A stretch of 44,349 nucleotides of DNA, taken from the NCBI GenBank assembly GCA_000151295.1, contig GG745332.1, positions 1,596,984-1,641,332 on the forward strand. The letters run 5' to 3'. Positions 32,748 to 43,150 of this stretch are shown one piece after another. A model generated the notes under the pieces. That model made no database searches. It was not told where the DNA came from and saw only the letters and a list, made by a program, of their open reading frames with translations. Position 1 is the first letter of the stretch. Each line of letters starts with the position of its first letter. The translations under genes and the position numbers were made by a program. The DNA comes from Allomyces macrogynus ATCC 38327 (lineage: Eukaryota > Blastocladiomycota > Blastocladiomycetes > Blastocladiales > Blastocladiaceae).

Positions 32748-33862
32748 ATGTCGCGCTCGCCCGACCGTGCCCCGCGCCCCGCCGTCTACGACGACCCAGC
32801 TGCGTGAGTCTCCTGTTCTTCAACCTCAACCTCAACGCCCCAAGCCTGCAGCACCGTGCGAGCGCGAGCGCGAGCCTCTTTTTGTCGTGCTGTGCCGTGC
32901 CCGCACCGTGCCCAGCTCCCGCCCACGACCTCCATCCACGCCAACTCAACCAACCGTGCAACCAACCAACTTCGAATCCCTCAACCGTATCATCATTCCA
33001 CCTCGACCAGCGACGAAGGAGCGCAGAACCCGGGCAACCAAGTCTACGTGCGCGGGCTCAGCTTCCGCACGACCGAGGACGAGCTGCGCGAGGTCTTCCA
33101 GCGCTACGGCCGGGTGCGTGCGCACTTCTATGTTGACAATTCGTGCTTGTGAATCTCTCCGCTCACCCGTGTGCTCCTTCTCTTCACTCGTGTAGCTCGA
33201 CGATGTCTCGGTCGTCAAGGACCCTCACCTCGGCGAGTGCCGCGGGTTCGCGTTCATTCGCTACGCGACCAACGAGGAGGCCATGGCCGCGATTGCTGGC
33301 GAGCACGGCCGCGAGTTCCATGGCCGCTCCATGATTGTGGAGCTGGTGCGCCTTCCCTTCTTCATAGACGGTGCGCGGTGTTCTGCGGTCAAACCTGACT
33401 CGACCATTTTCCTTTATCCCATTCACAGTCGCGCCGCACCAAGCCGCGCCCGAAGACCCCCGGCGAGTACCTCGGCCGCCTGTCGGCCCGTACGTCCCAT
33501 CCCTACTCTCTCTCGTCCCCTTTCTGTCGTTCGCACCACTGACCTCCCACCCTCCCCACGCATCTCTAGGCGAAATGCGCGAGCGCGAGACGCGCGGCGG
33601 CCGCGGGTACGGCGGCGGGTACGGCGGCGACCGCGACCGTGACTACGGCCGTGACCGCGACTATGGCCGTGACCGCGACTACCACCGGTCGTCGCGCGAC
33701 CGTTCCCGGTCGCGCTCCCGTTCGCGGGACCGGTCGTCGCGGTACGATGACCGCCGTGGTTCGCGCGATGATCGCGATTACGGCCGCAGTTCGCGCGACG
33801 ACCGCGATTATGGCCGTCGCGATGACCGTGACCGCGATTATTCGCGCCGCGAACGGTACTAA
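32748..33862 (+). CDS. Tra2-like SR protein with one RRM
   Basis: Five exons, 32748-32803, 33011-33113, 33196-33345, 33429-33489 and 33570-33862, give 220 residues. One RRM lies at about residues 28-105: RNP2 is VYVRGL and RNP1 is CRGFAFIRY. Directly after it comes a linker KPRPKTPGEYLGR, which matches the linker following the RRM in transformer-2 (TPTPGIYMGR). The C-terminus is an RS/RD-like domain with tandem RDRDYG units and RSRSRSRSRDRSSRYDD. Such proteins bind pre-mRNA and help choose splice sites in the nucleus. The four introns join in phase; the first is long (207 nt) and its acceptor (CGACCAG) is the least certain. The gene sits between the two arms of the inverted duplication. Confidence 0.88.
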
Positions 33863-34082
33863 GTGCGCGCGAAGGCGCAGAGGGAGGGAGGGGGGGAGAG
33901 GGGAAGGGATGGGCCGGTGTTTTGTAATCTTGTTGTTTTCTGGAGAGGAGGGGCCCAACATGACACGCTGCGCAGTTTGTCGGTTTGCTGAACGTCGTGT
34001 CGCCATCTTCGTTGTCAGGCTTCGCTGAGAATGTTAACGCTCGACAAGAACTTACCAATGCAATGAGATGTGATCAGCTGTG
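33863..34082. other. 3' flank of Tra2-like gene
   Basis: Short G-rich then mixed sequence after the stop. No gene is seen. It separates the gene from the right arm of the inverted duplication. Confidence 0.4.
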
Positions 34083-34472
34083 GAGACCACAAAGGACGAC
34101 ACTCAAATATTTATGGACAGAGATCTGCGATGCATGACCAAGAGGCATGCATGGCCAAGAGACAGCCGACCATCCCAACCAGCGGGACTGCTCGCGCACG
34201 CAAGGACGATCGACCCGCCAGCCAAAATCAAGAATACAAACGACGACGACACCGCAACAACTCGACGCGAATCAAACACCGACCCGACGCGAAGTCGCGC
34301 TCACGCCGCCGACAAGACACGAGGCAATAACGAGTACAAATCAAAAACCGACGCGTCGATTGAACCGACGCGCCGCACCAGTGCACAAAAATATTCAAAA
34401 CCAACACACAGCTGCACCAACTCGCTCAACCGCATTTAACGCGATCAACCTTCTCCACTACTTCCCCCGCCC

Positions 34473-34489
34473 CCCCCCCCCCCCCCTTG
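34473..34489. repeat. Poly-C tract
   Basis: About 17 C on the plus strand (G on the minus strand), at the place where the left arm has only GGGGGGAGG. A length expansion or an assembly artefact. Confidence 0.8.
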
Positions 34490-34510
34490 GTCGGGGACCA
34501 TCCTGATCGT

Positions 34511-34815
34511 CTAGCAGAACGAGTCGGCTGCGTCGTCGTTGAGCTTCTTGCCCGGCGCCGCCGTCGTCGTCGCGGCAGCCGACGACGTGGTCGAAGCAGT
34601 GGTCGATGTGGTCTTAGCAGCAGTGGTCGTCGACGAGGCAGCCTTGGTGGTCGAGGCCGTGGCCGTGGCAGTCGGCTTTGCGGTTTCCGACGGCACCACA
34701 AGGTCGTCGTACCTGTCGTCCGTGGGCGTCGTGCTCAGCAGAAGCTCGGGGACTTCCAGCGTGCCATATTCCCCCCTCGTGCGCGGGCCTCGTGGCCGTC
34801 GGGGCGCGTGAGCTG
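34511..34815 (-). pseudogene. Truncated copy of the CAP-gene C-terminus
   Basis: On the minus strand this encodes YGTLEVPELLLSTTPTDD, then DLVVPSETAKPTAT and an Ala/Thr tract ending AAPGKKLNDDAADSFC. This mirrors the CAP protein's own end, with a final Cys instead of Tyr. The upstream side breaks near 34780, where the frame no longer matches, and no signal peptide or CAP domain precedes it. It is the coding part of the right inverted arm and cannot make a secreted protein as it stands. Confidence 0.85.
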
Positions 34816-35648
34816 TCTTGTGAAGGAAGCGCGGATGGCATTGTGTTTATTCGGAAAGCCAGCAGCGGGTGGGCTACTTCGACACGAAATGCGCGTGAGT
34901 GCACCTGCGGCTGCTGCCGGCATCAACAGGCTCTGCCACGGCAATCCCTGGCTGTGAGCCTCGATGTTGGTCGTCAAGTTGCACTGTACCCGGTCCGTTT
35001 CCCAGACAGACCCAAGACAAAAGACGTGGCCCCTCACAAGCGTCAGATAGTTGCACTCCCTGGGGCATAACTGCTCTCCATTTCTCAAATGGGACATAGG
35101 GTGTATTTACTTCTCGTGCGAACGGAGCGCGGATAGTTTGTCTCTTGCTCGACATGGCAAGGCCGATGGGTCCGCGTTCAAGTGTGACATGAGCGTGTTG
35201 TTGGCCATAACGGATTCCTTGCAGCTTCACGGCTCACAGCTCTCTCGGCGCCAAAGCCGTGAAGGAAGCACCATCGTCTCAAATCCGTCTTGACCGTAAA
35301 TGGAACTTGTGCAGAACCGCGAACCGAAACAATAATGCTTCATCATGTTCGCCATCCCTTTGCAGCAAACATGTGCCAGCTGAAATGAACACTACCCGTC
35401 CAATAAGTCCGAAGAGCACCGAAACGACCGAAACCGCAACGGCAAAAAAATGGGGCGGTCAAGGAATTGCTCATGGGTAGTGGGGTGGGCAGAGCCCTGG
35501 GGTGAGCCTAAGCTCGGGGGTAATGGGCCAAAGCCCGGGTGGGAGCTGTGAACTTGATCAAGAACGACCAGAAGGCATGCTCGAGTCCAAGCTCAACAGC
35601 TCCCTGGTTCAATCTTGACAGTAACCCATGAGACAGCGGACCGCCCCA
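34816..35648. other. Intergenic, no gene seen
   Basis: About 830 bp of mixed composition. A B-box-like GGTTCAATC lies on the plus strand at about 35607, but without tRNA arms around it. Nothing else is supported. Confidence 0.4.
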
Positions 35649-35711
35649 AAGCCCTTCCGGGATTCGAACCCGACGTTCTGAGAAGTGAGCTGACCGTTTG
35701 GACACAGGACT
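35649..35711 (-). tRNA. tRNA-like element, probably a truncated tRNA
   Basis: On the minus strand there is an A-box-like TGTCCAAACGGTCAGC and a perfect B box GGTTCGAATCC. The T stem pairs (TCGGG with CCCGG around TTCGAAT). The acceptor ends AGTCCTG and AAGGGCT pair at six of seven positions, counting one wobble. The element is only 63 nt. The anticodon arm is about eight bases too short and reads CTCACTTCTCAGAA. It resembles tRNA-Arg(UCU), whose arm is CTGACTTCTAATCAG, with a deletion. It is likely a tRNA pseudogene or a tRNA-derived repeat rather than a working tRNA. Confidence 0.5.
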
Positions 35712-35794
35712 GTTGTGAACGGACCGCCGAGGCAAGACCTCTTTCATGGCCCAACCATTGACGCAACAGACATAAACAACACAAGAAATCGTCT

Positions 35795-38700
35795 TTACAC
35801 CTTCTTCGCGACCTTCTCCACCTTGCCGCGCGCCGCAAACTCGGCCTGCAAATTACGCACCACCTCCCGCAGCGCCCGACGACCTGTGACCAAATTCGCG
35901 ACACTGATGCGCTCATTCGCGAGATGCGCGCGGTCACTTGCTTGCGCAAGCGGGACATTGACAACAGGCACGACCGCCCCCGCATCTCTGCAATCCGCGT
36001 CCACGGCCGCGAGCCGTTTACGCAACCAATGCAGCGGCAACGTCGACCCGCCCTCCATGACCGCCAATGGATCCCCACGACCCCACACACGCGTCAGCGC
36101 CCGCGCAGCGGCCGCAAAGTACGGACTGTCCGGCTTCCCGACCCACCAGTCTGCCGCCGTCGACACGGCCACACTCAACCGGTTCGCACTGTGCGGCAAC
36201 GTCGCAAACGCCGCATGCAAATGCCGCGTCAAACTTGCCACCAAATCGGCCGTATGCTGGTGCGGGACCGTGCGCAGCGAAATCGTCGCGGTCGCGCGGC
36301 GCGAAATCACAGCCTTGGCCTGCGCGCCCGACGACGTGCCGACGTGCGCGATCGTAAGCGTCGGCGTGCGCCATTTTCGCACAAGCGAGTGCTTGAGCGC
36401 CGCCGGGTTTGCACCCGCGGGGTGGTCGCCCGCGGCGACAATGCGTGCGACCAGAGCGTCGAGTCGTGCATTGTCAGCGGGAGTGATGGGCGCGACCGCG
36501 TCGTAGAACCCGGGAATGCGCACGCGACGGTCGTGCGGCGCGGCCGGGTCGAGCAGACTGGCGAGAACGTGGATCAGGTCCGGCAGGGGTTCAGCAGCGA
36601 CAGCACCGCCGTCGACACCCGCGTGCCGGTCGGCGTTCCCGGCGCCGCCTTCGACCGTGATGTGCGCGTGCACAACGCCCCGTTGGCCGTAGACAAGGCA
36701 GGGTACGGTCTCGCCGAGCCACGACGAGTTGGACATGAGAATCACGTCGATGGCCGACGGGGTCAGAATGTCCTGCGCGTGCGCCTCGACGGCCTCGGCG
36801 AGCCCTGCCGACCCGGATTCCTCTTCGCCCTCAATCAGGAACGTAACGGTCGCGTGAAGCTGACGTTGGCTCGCGAGGTCGGCGACGGCAAAGATGGCGG
36901 CGAGGATTGGGCCCTTGTCGTCGCTGACGCCACGGCCATACAAGTATCTACAGGGCGGTCAGGTAAGAAAGTGAGTGGGGATTGCCAAGGCTCCGCGTCA
37001 ACGAGAACTGCCAATCCGTACCCATTGTGGCCCGTCATCGTAAACGGATCCGTCTCCCACTGCTCCGGGTCGGTCGGAACGACATCGTAGTGCCCGTAAA
37101 ACAGCACGTGCAGACCGCGGTCGTGTCCAGCCGGCGGCTTCCCAGTGAACCGGCCAAGCACCAACGGGTTCCGTCCGGGCGCGCCCGGGAGCAATTTCGC
37201 ATCCGCCCCGAGCTGCGTGAGGACCGACCGCAGGTACTGCGCGCCCGCACGGCACTGCTCGGCGCACGCGTCGTCGCCCGATATCGTGCGGTACGGGATC
37301 CAGTTGCGCAGCGCATAGAGCAGCGCGTCGGCGTCGCCGTCGTCATCGGCCGCAGCCCCGCGAGCAACCATAGCCGCCTCGGGCATACCCACCTGCTGTT
37401 CTCGAACCGCCGCAGGCAGCTGCCAGACGCGCGTGCGCCCATCTTCGTGTACGGTCGCGATATGCGCGGCACCAAGCGCGCCGTCGACAACAGGCGCCTG
37501 CGCATCGACCGTCGCAAGACACTGATAATTACTGCGCTGCGCCCACACCTTGATCGACGCATCGAGCGACGCCGACACGAGCACACCATGCCCGAGCGCC
37601 GCGCCGGACGCGCGCATCGTCGCGACCCACGTGACCGCGTCCGTGTGCTCGACGAGCTGCCGAATGCACTGCGCGGTATCGAGGTCCCAGACGGCGATCG
37701 CGCCGCTCTGCAGGCCCACATAAAGCGTCGTCTCGGCCTGGTCGAGCGCGAGCGACGCGACTCCGTCGTCGTCGCTGACGCTTAGAGTGCGTACGAGTTG
37801 CGGCGCAGATGAAGCGACGGACCAGACTTTGACGGTGCCGTCGCCGCCGCCCGTGATGAGCCACGCGTGTCGCGGCGCGGAGGTGACAGCATAGATGTAC
37901 CCGGCGTGCGCATGCGCGAAAACGCCCGTGTCGGGGACAACGTGTGCGGCGGGTCTAGGCGAGGATGGCAGCGTGGAGGTGCTGGAGGTGCCGAGAAACG
38001 TGGTCACGAGCCGCGGCGCGAAAAAGTACGACTGTTCGCGGTGCGCGAGCGTGCGCGCGTCCGACACGGGATCGGTCGGGTTGCTCGTCGTGTGCAGCCA
38101 TTGCAGCGACGTGTTCTGGCACCCAAGGTATAATGTGCGCGTGGCGGGCACGTACTGCGTCGCAAATACGCTGCCGGCGTCGGCGGAGATGACCACGTCG
38201 GTACACGTGCGTTGCGCGAGGTCCCAAATCTGGAGGTATCCAAATGCGCGGTCAGAAAATGTGGGAAGCAGGGGGAATCAGAGGAAAAGATACGCACCCG
38301 AACAATGCCGTCAGCGCTGCTACTGATGACCCGCACCTCGGGCGCACTCTTCGCGTCATCGAACCACGCCAGCGATAGAACGGCGCGTGAGTGGCCGTCG
38401 AGCGTGGCGATGGGCTTCAGCGTGACGGCATCGACGATCTAGTGACGACCAGAGCGTGAGTCCAAAACCGGCCAAATACACAGATCACATCTCCATCGCC
38501 AACGTACGACAATCTGGCCCGCGCGGCACCCAACCACGACCCACTTCTGCCCGTACAACACTGACACGGGCAGCAGCGCCGCACTCGTCTCGGGCGTTCT
38601 CCGCCCGCCGGCATCGGCCAAGTCGAGCACGTGCACGAGCGGTATTGCAAACGGGTCGAGCTTGGGCACGTCATCCGCGGGATCCGACGCGCACTTTGCG

Positions 38701-39400
38701 CACGGTGCCAATGCGGGCGATTGCGCTGCAGCGACAGTTGTCGCGACGGACGACGACCGCGACAGCGAGATGGTGTGGCCCGGAGCAAGCCCCGCGTGGT
38801 CCGGGATTGCGGAAACGGCTGACCCGACAGGCGCGGTGCGTGTGCGCGGCCTACCACGATTCGACGAGCCGGGAGAGCGGATCACATAGGCTGGTGGAAC
38901 GGAGGTGGAGTCGGATGGCCTTGCCGCGGGAGCTGCCAGCAGTTCTACTGGGTGGAGGACACTCTGAGCGTCAGAAAACGCTCGATGACTGGCAATATGA
39001 CGCGTGCAAACGTACTGGATGGCGCGGTCGTGGCAGGCGGGCTTGCAGGCGGCGTGTCGGCCATCGCAGCTGGCGGCACTTCAGGAATCGGCGGCGTTGC
39101 GGTGCCCGCAGCGATGCTTGCCCACGACGGCATGCGAACAAGACGATTCGGGCGCGCCGGATTTGTTGGGCCGCTGCTCGGTGCCGCCACTGGTGCCGAA
39201 GCAGGTGCCGGTGCACCATTTGCAGGATTCGGTCGACCCGCCGTGCTTGCATGGCGAGCGCCCTTGGAACGCGTCATGACCGGTCCCGGCTCGTTCGTCG
39301 GAGCGGCGACCTGTTCGGACTTGGCGATGGCGCGTGCTGCAGCGCGGGTCGTCGAGCGCGGCAGTGTGGAGCCTGGCTGGATACGAGCAACCACGGTCAT
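35795..39400 (-). CDS. DUG2: Dug2-like WD40-M20 peptidase (glutathione degradation)
   Basis: Exons 38850-38508, 38438-38298, 38229-37022 and 36947-35795 are well supported. A first exon 39400-38949, joined by a 98-nt intron, fits phase and supplies an ATG, but its Pro/Ala-rich sequence is unconserved and may be wrong. All together this gives 1098 residues; yeast Dug2 has 878. WD40 blades include IVDAVTLKPIATLDGHSRAV, ADGIVRIWDLAQ, GGGDGTVKVWSV and LDASIKVWAQ. The M20 peptidase half has the metal motifs GHYDVVP and GRGVSDDKGP, the catalytic GEEESGS, and LVYGQRGVVHAHITVEG. Dug2 acts with Dug1 and Dug3 in the cytosolic glutathione-degrading complex. The domain fusion is the hallmark of the family and makes the assignment firm. 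Confidence 0.9.
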
Positions 39401-42400
39401 GGCGGTGGTCAGAATCTTGATGCGGAGGTCGTGGTCGTCGTAGAGTATGAACCTCCAAAGAGAGATGGTTGCAGCACTTTTGCAGCCGCGGCTCGAGCTC
39501 GGCGGCGTGCGAGGGGGCGCGGTTCGTGTTGAGCTGCTTCAGATCCAGATGACGGACGGGCGCTCGTGGCCGGGCGGCCTGCGGTATGCGGTTGTCGTTC
39601 GCCTGGTGGTCGAGGTCCAATGCGGGGAAGGTATTTGACCGTCGTGGCCATGCGCGCACGCAAGCGTTGGTCGCGACGGCGCCATGGAGTGGATGGCGCG
39701 ATCTGCCTCGCATCTGTCTCGCGGCTGCGGGTGTGACAAGCACGCTGCAACAGATGCTTCTGACATGATCAGCTTGCTCGACGCTTTGTCTGCTTCTGTT
39801 GCGATGAACCCGTCTCGTCCTCGACGGCGTCCTCGCTCGCTTCGACCCACACGTTACCGCACCCTTCGCGCCTTTCTGGAGCGCAAACGCCACGGGTAAA
39901 GGATAGTGCTCTGGCCGCTCGGCACGTAATGAGTTTCGCCACCGTTCCGCGGCTGCCGCCAAGTGGTGCACGCTTGTCACACCTGTTTTGGTTGAAAAAC
40001 GCCCACAAATGCAACGCGCACCGACCCTCATCAACCCGCCTCCGCGGACCCATCGCCACGCATCTTGGGCTCCGCCATGCTCGGCCATGCGAACACGCTG
40101 GGTCCTCCTCGTGCATATTGTTGCTGGTCGGTTGCCGCCGCCGCCGCACCGTCTCGGCACGTTCTGGCTGCATCCGTGATGATTGAAGGTGTGTGGACGA
40201 CGCGTGCTGTCGGACGCGTTGATGGCATGGGTGATCGCTGGCCGATCCAGGCCGGACACCACACAGGCGGGAGCGCGCGGCCGAGGGTCAAGTCCAAGAC
40301 CGCCGCGCCGCCAATGGTGGGCTCATTTTGTCCCTCCCAGCCCGCTCTTTTGCCGCCGCGGTGCACGCCGCAAGAGAGGCGCTCAGCGCGGGAGAGCCGT
40401 GCCGTTGTGGCTCACTCGGGATCAATTTGAATCAGAGTGACCGTGTCGCGCGCAACCATGGCGACCATCCCTGCCCACGGCAGAGCGCGCGAACGCAAGA
40501 TCCATCACGACAAAATGCGGTTGGAGGCTGCCATGGCCGCTTCTTGCACGGCCGTCGCGCGTGAGCAGGACGCACCAGCGCCGCCCAACCGTTGCTGCTG
40601 GCCCACACACGACCGTGATCACGCCCACCACTGTTGGCCACCACACGCCAAATAAACAGAAACGCTTAAAATGACCACGGTCAGGCGGGCTCACTCGCCC
40701 AACCGGCCGGGGGTCATGCGGCCGCAACTTCATTTCGGCAGAGCATTTGGACATGCCCAACGTTGCACGCCACGAACATGCCAAGCACATGGTGGCCACG
40801 GTGGCAACCTCGAAAATCATCGATTTTATATTTATGTTGACGTGTGGCATCTGCCTACTGGGCCACCGTGCTGCCCAACACAACCTGCAGCCATCCCAAC
40901 CCAATCTTTGCGTTAGCTTACCTGCCATTGTGCGCGACGACGCCATCGTGGGGAACCCCGAACCCCAAGATGGTGGCGCGCGCGGCGTACATCCGGGGTT
41001 TCGGTCGCGGATCACGCGGTATCTCCTCCAATTTCGGTGGAAATCCCACGCGCGACAATGGTTGGGCGCGCGGCGCGCCGTGGCGTGTTGCACGACGACA
41101 AGCACAAAGTGGAGTCAACGTGTGATCAGCAACGTCGCTTCTGGTTCACCATGGTTAAACGGTTTGCCGGCCGACCGGCCCGTGTGCCGTCTCGGTTGCG
41201 ATGAGGAGCGCATCCGCGGCCTGACCGGTTGCGTGCTAGTGGTGGGTCGCTGGAGGTGCACGGTTGCGCGCAGTGCGCGCCCGTCGCGCAACGCTCGCGC
41301 GCTCACGCTGGCGGGTCATTTCTGGAGTCATTCTACAATGTTCCAATGCGGTACGCCGCGCACGGTTGCACGCGACCATGGCCCACGAGGACAGGTTGCG
41401 CGAATAGGGCCAGCACGCAGCTCGGCGCGCAATACTAATGGGATGGACACATCGTCTTTGGGCGTGGTGTGGTGAGCGCACTTTAGCCCGCGCGCGGTTT
41501 GTTGCGCGCGCCCATGTTTCGCCCGCCTTCACGATCAGTCCAACCGAAGGAACAGCAGAGAAGAGCGCCGAACCAAACCGGCCGCACGCGCGCATAACGA
41601 TGGTGGCCGCGACAACCCGCGCACGCGGCATCGATGGCGAAGGCGAAGAGGATCAGGTAAATAATTGACAACCCTGGTTGGTCAGGCCGTGACTCTCAGT
41701 CGGCTCTCAGGGGTGGGACAAGGCCCATCACCACTCATCAATCTGCTTCCGTCTGAGCGCGCGGGCCAGGCGGGCAGGGGCACCGACCCGATAATCACTA
41801 ACCCCACTTGGCGGGGCCGACCAGGCCTTGGGAAGGCCAAGTATGCATGCGAAACGGCGTGTGGTTGCTGTTGTGTTGCGAGGCAGGGTGGTGGGGACGA
41901 GGTTCTCGCCGCTGTTGGGCGTGCTTGTTGGGCGTGCTTGTTGGGCGTGTTCTTTGGCCAAGAAGCGGCCTTGTAAATTTGGCGGCGGGCTGCGTTGGGT
42001 ACGACGCTGGTTCGGTGGCGAATCGCCGTCGAGTACGCAAGAAAGTCGGCGAAGGCGCGAGGATGGCGACGACGAGCCGTGTGACTGCCGCTGAAGTCGC
42101 GCGCGTTTGGGTTGGGCGGCGGCGTAACGATCTGATCAGGCGCAGATGAGCCGCGGTTGGTGCCGCCGCCAACCGACTACGACCAGAGGGAAGGGAAAGC
42201 GCCGCACGGCCGCGCCTGGGTCCTTGCCGCGACGGCGTGTGGCCCCCGCGCACGCCCATGCACGCCCACCTGGGCCCGACCGACTGACCGACTGGCTGCG
42301 CCGGGTTAGACAACCGACAGCACACAACCGACTCCCTCATGTCCCCGTCGCCCTACATAACCGCCGCGCACCCCCCCGCCCCCCCGGCCGCCCCTGACCT

Positions 42401-42517
42401 CGACTGACCACGACATTCGCAACGTTCCCCTTGGATCCGACGCTGCGTGTCATCGCTGCTGTCGCCGACGCTGCCTCCTCGCCTCTGATCACCCACCTCC
42501 ACCGCCAACCACCACCA
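39401..42517. other. 3.1-kb region without a supported gene
   Basis: Long frames on both strands cross this region, but they overlap, shift and show no known motif. One minus-strand segment just upstream of 39400 reads like protein (HLDLKQLNTNRAPSHAAELE, then PRLQKCCNHLSLEVHT) and could belong to an additional 5' exon of the DUG2-like gene or to a separate small gene. A 13-bp triple repeat lies at 41913-41951. The last ~150 bp must hold the promoter of the Ecl1-like gene. Confidence 0.4.
41913..41951. repeat. 13-bp tandem repeat, three copies
   Basis: TGTTGGGCGTGCT occurs twice in direct succession and a third time with one change (TGTTGGGCGTGTT). Confidence 0.85.
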
Positions 42518-43150
42518 ATGGACACGAACTGGTGCCTCGTCTGCGACAAGGCCACGGCCGGCAACGCCTACTGCTCGGAGCTGTGCCGCCGCGTCGACCT
42601 CGCCAAGTCGATGCGCGCCGGCCCGCCAGCTCTTGTCGCTGCACCAAGCTGGGCCCCTTCCAGCGCATCCACCACTGCATCGGCCGCGCACGTTGCGACG
42701 CCGCCTGCTTCGCCCACAATCGCCTTCCCGAGCTTCTCGGCGCGCCGGGCCTCGCTGGCCCCGCCGCCAACCACACCACTTGCGACCTCGTTTGGCGCAT
42801 CGCTCGGGTCGTCGTGGACGCACGTCTCGCCCGCCGTGTCCCCCGCGTCGTCGCCCGCTGCGCACGCGCCGATGCACGCACCACACGCGTCGCTGCACGC
42901 ACGCCACGTGCCCGTGCAGCTCGCCGCCGTGCAGCCCGCCGCGCCGGCAACCCCAAGTGCAACCACCATCGTCTCGCCCTCGTTCACCGCCACGACTACG
43001 CTCCCGCCCAAGCCGATTTGCGCGCACGGCCACCCGCCATCCTCGTCGTCGAGCCGCAGCTGGATCGCGTCGTCGGGCCTCGCCGCCGCCAAGAGCAGCA
43101 CGACCAGCCACGTTCACGGCGCGTTTGTTGCCCCGATCCTGTTGCGGTAG
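42518..43150 (+). CDS. Ecl1-like zinc-binding lifespan regulator
   Basis: A 210-residue single-exon protein. The N-terminus MDTNWCLVCDKATAGNAYCS followed by ELC gives a C6-x2-C9-x9-C19-x3-C23 cluster, the mark of the fungal Ecl1 (extender of chronological lifespan) family. In yeasts these small proteins bind zinc, act in the nucleus or cytoplasm, and promote stress-response gene expression on nutrient limitation. The rest is Ser/Ala/Pro/His-rich and probably disordered, with no further motif. Several plus-strand frames overlap, but only this one opens with the conserved cluster. The length is at the long end for the family. The assignment rests on the cysteine motif and its position at the very start. 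Confidence 0.75.
   Translation: MDTNWCLVCDKATAGNAYCSELCRRVDLAKSMRAGPPALVAAPSWAPSSASTTASAAHVATPPASPTIAFPSFSARRASLAPPPTTPLATSFGASLGSSWTHVSPAVSPASSPAAHAPMHAPHASLHARHVPVQLAAVQPAAPATPSATTIVSPSFTATTTLPPKPICAHGHPPSSSSSRSWIASSGLAAAKSSTTSHVHGAFVAPILLR

Larger units (their letters stand above)
34083..34815 (-). repeat. Right arm of the inverted duplication
   Basis: Read on the minus strand, this repeats the end of the CAP gene and its 3' flank. It extends to sequence resembling the left arm around 32360-32400 (GTCCA...TTTGAG...GTGTCC). A small tandem duplication (TGCATGACCAAGAGGCATGCATGGCCAAGAG, about 34131-34160) and a C tract of about 17 bases (34473-34489) are private to this arm. Confidence 0.85.

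Noticed and set aside
35595..35625. Second tRNA on the plus strand (GGTTCAATC)
   Set aside because: A B-box-like string alone; no A box, T stem or acceptor pairing around it.
40747..41475. 242-codon plus-strand frame with a hydrophobic stretch near its start
   Set aside because: The hydrophobic part is short and the remainder is Arg/Ala-rich chance sequence; there is no homology signal, and competing frames overlap.
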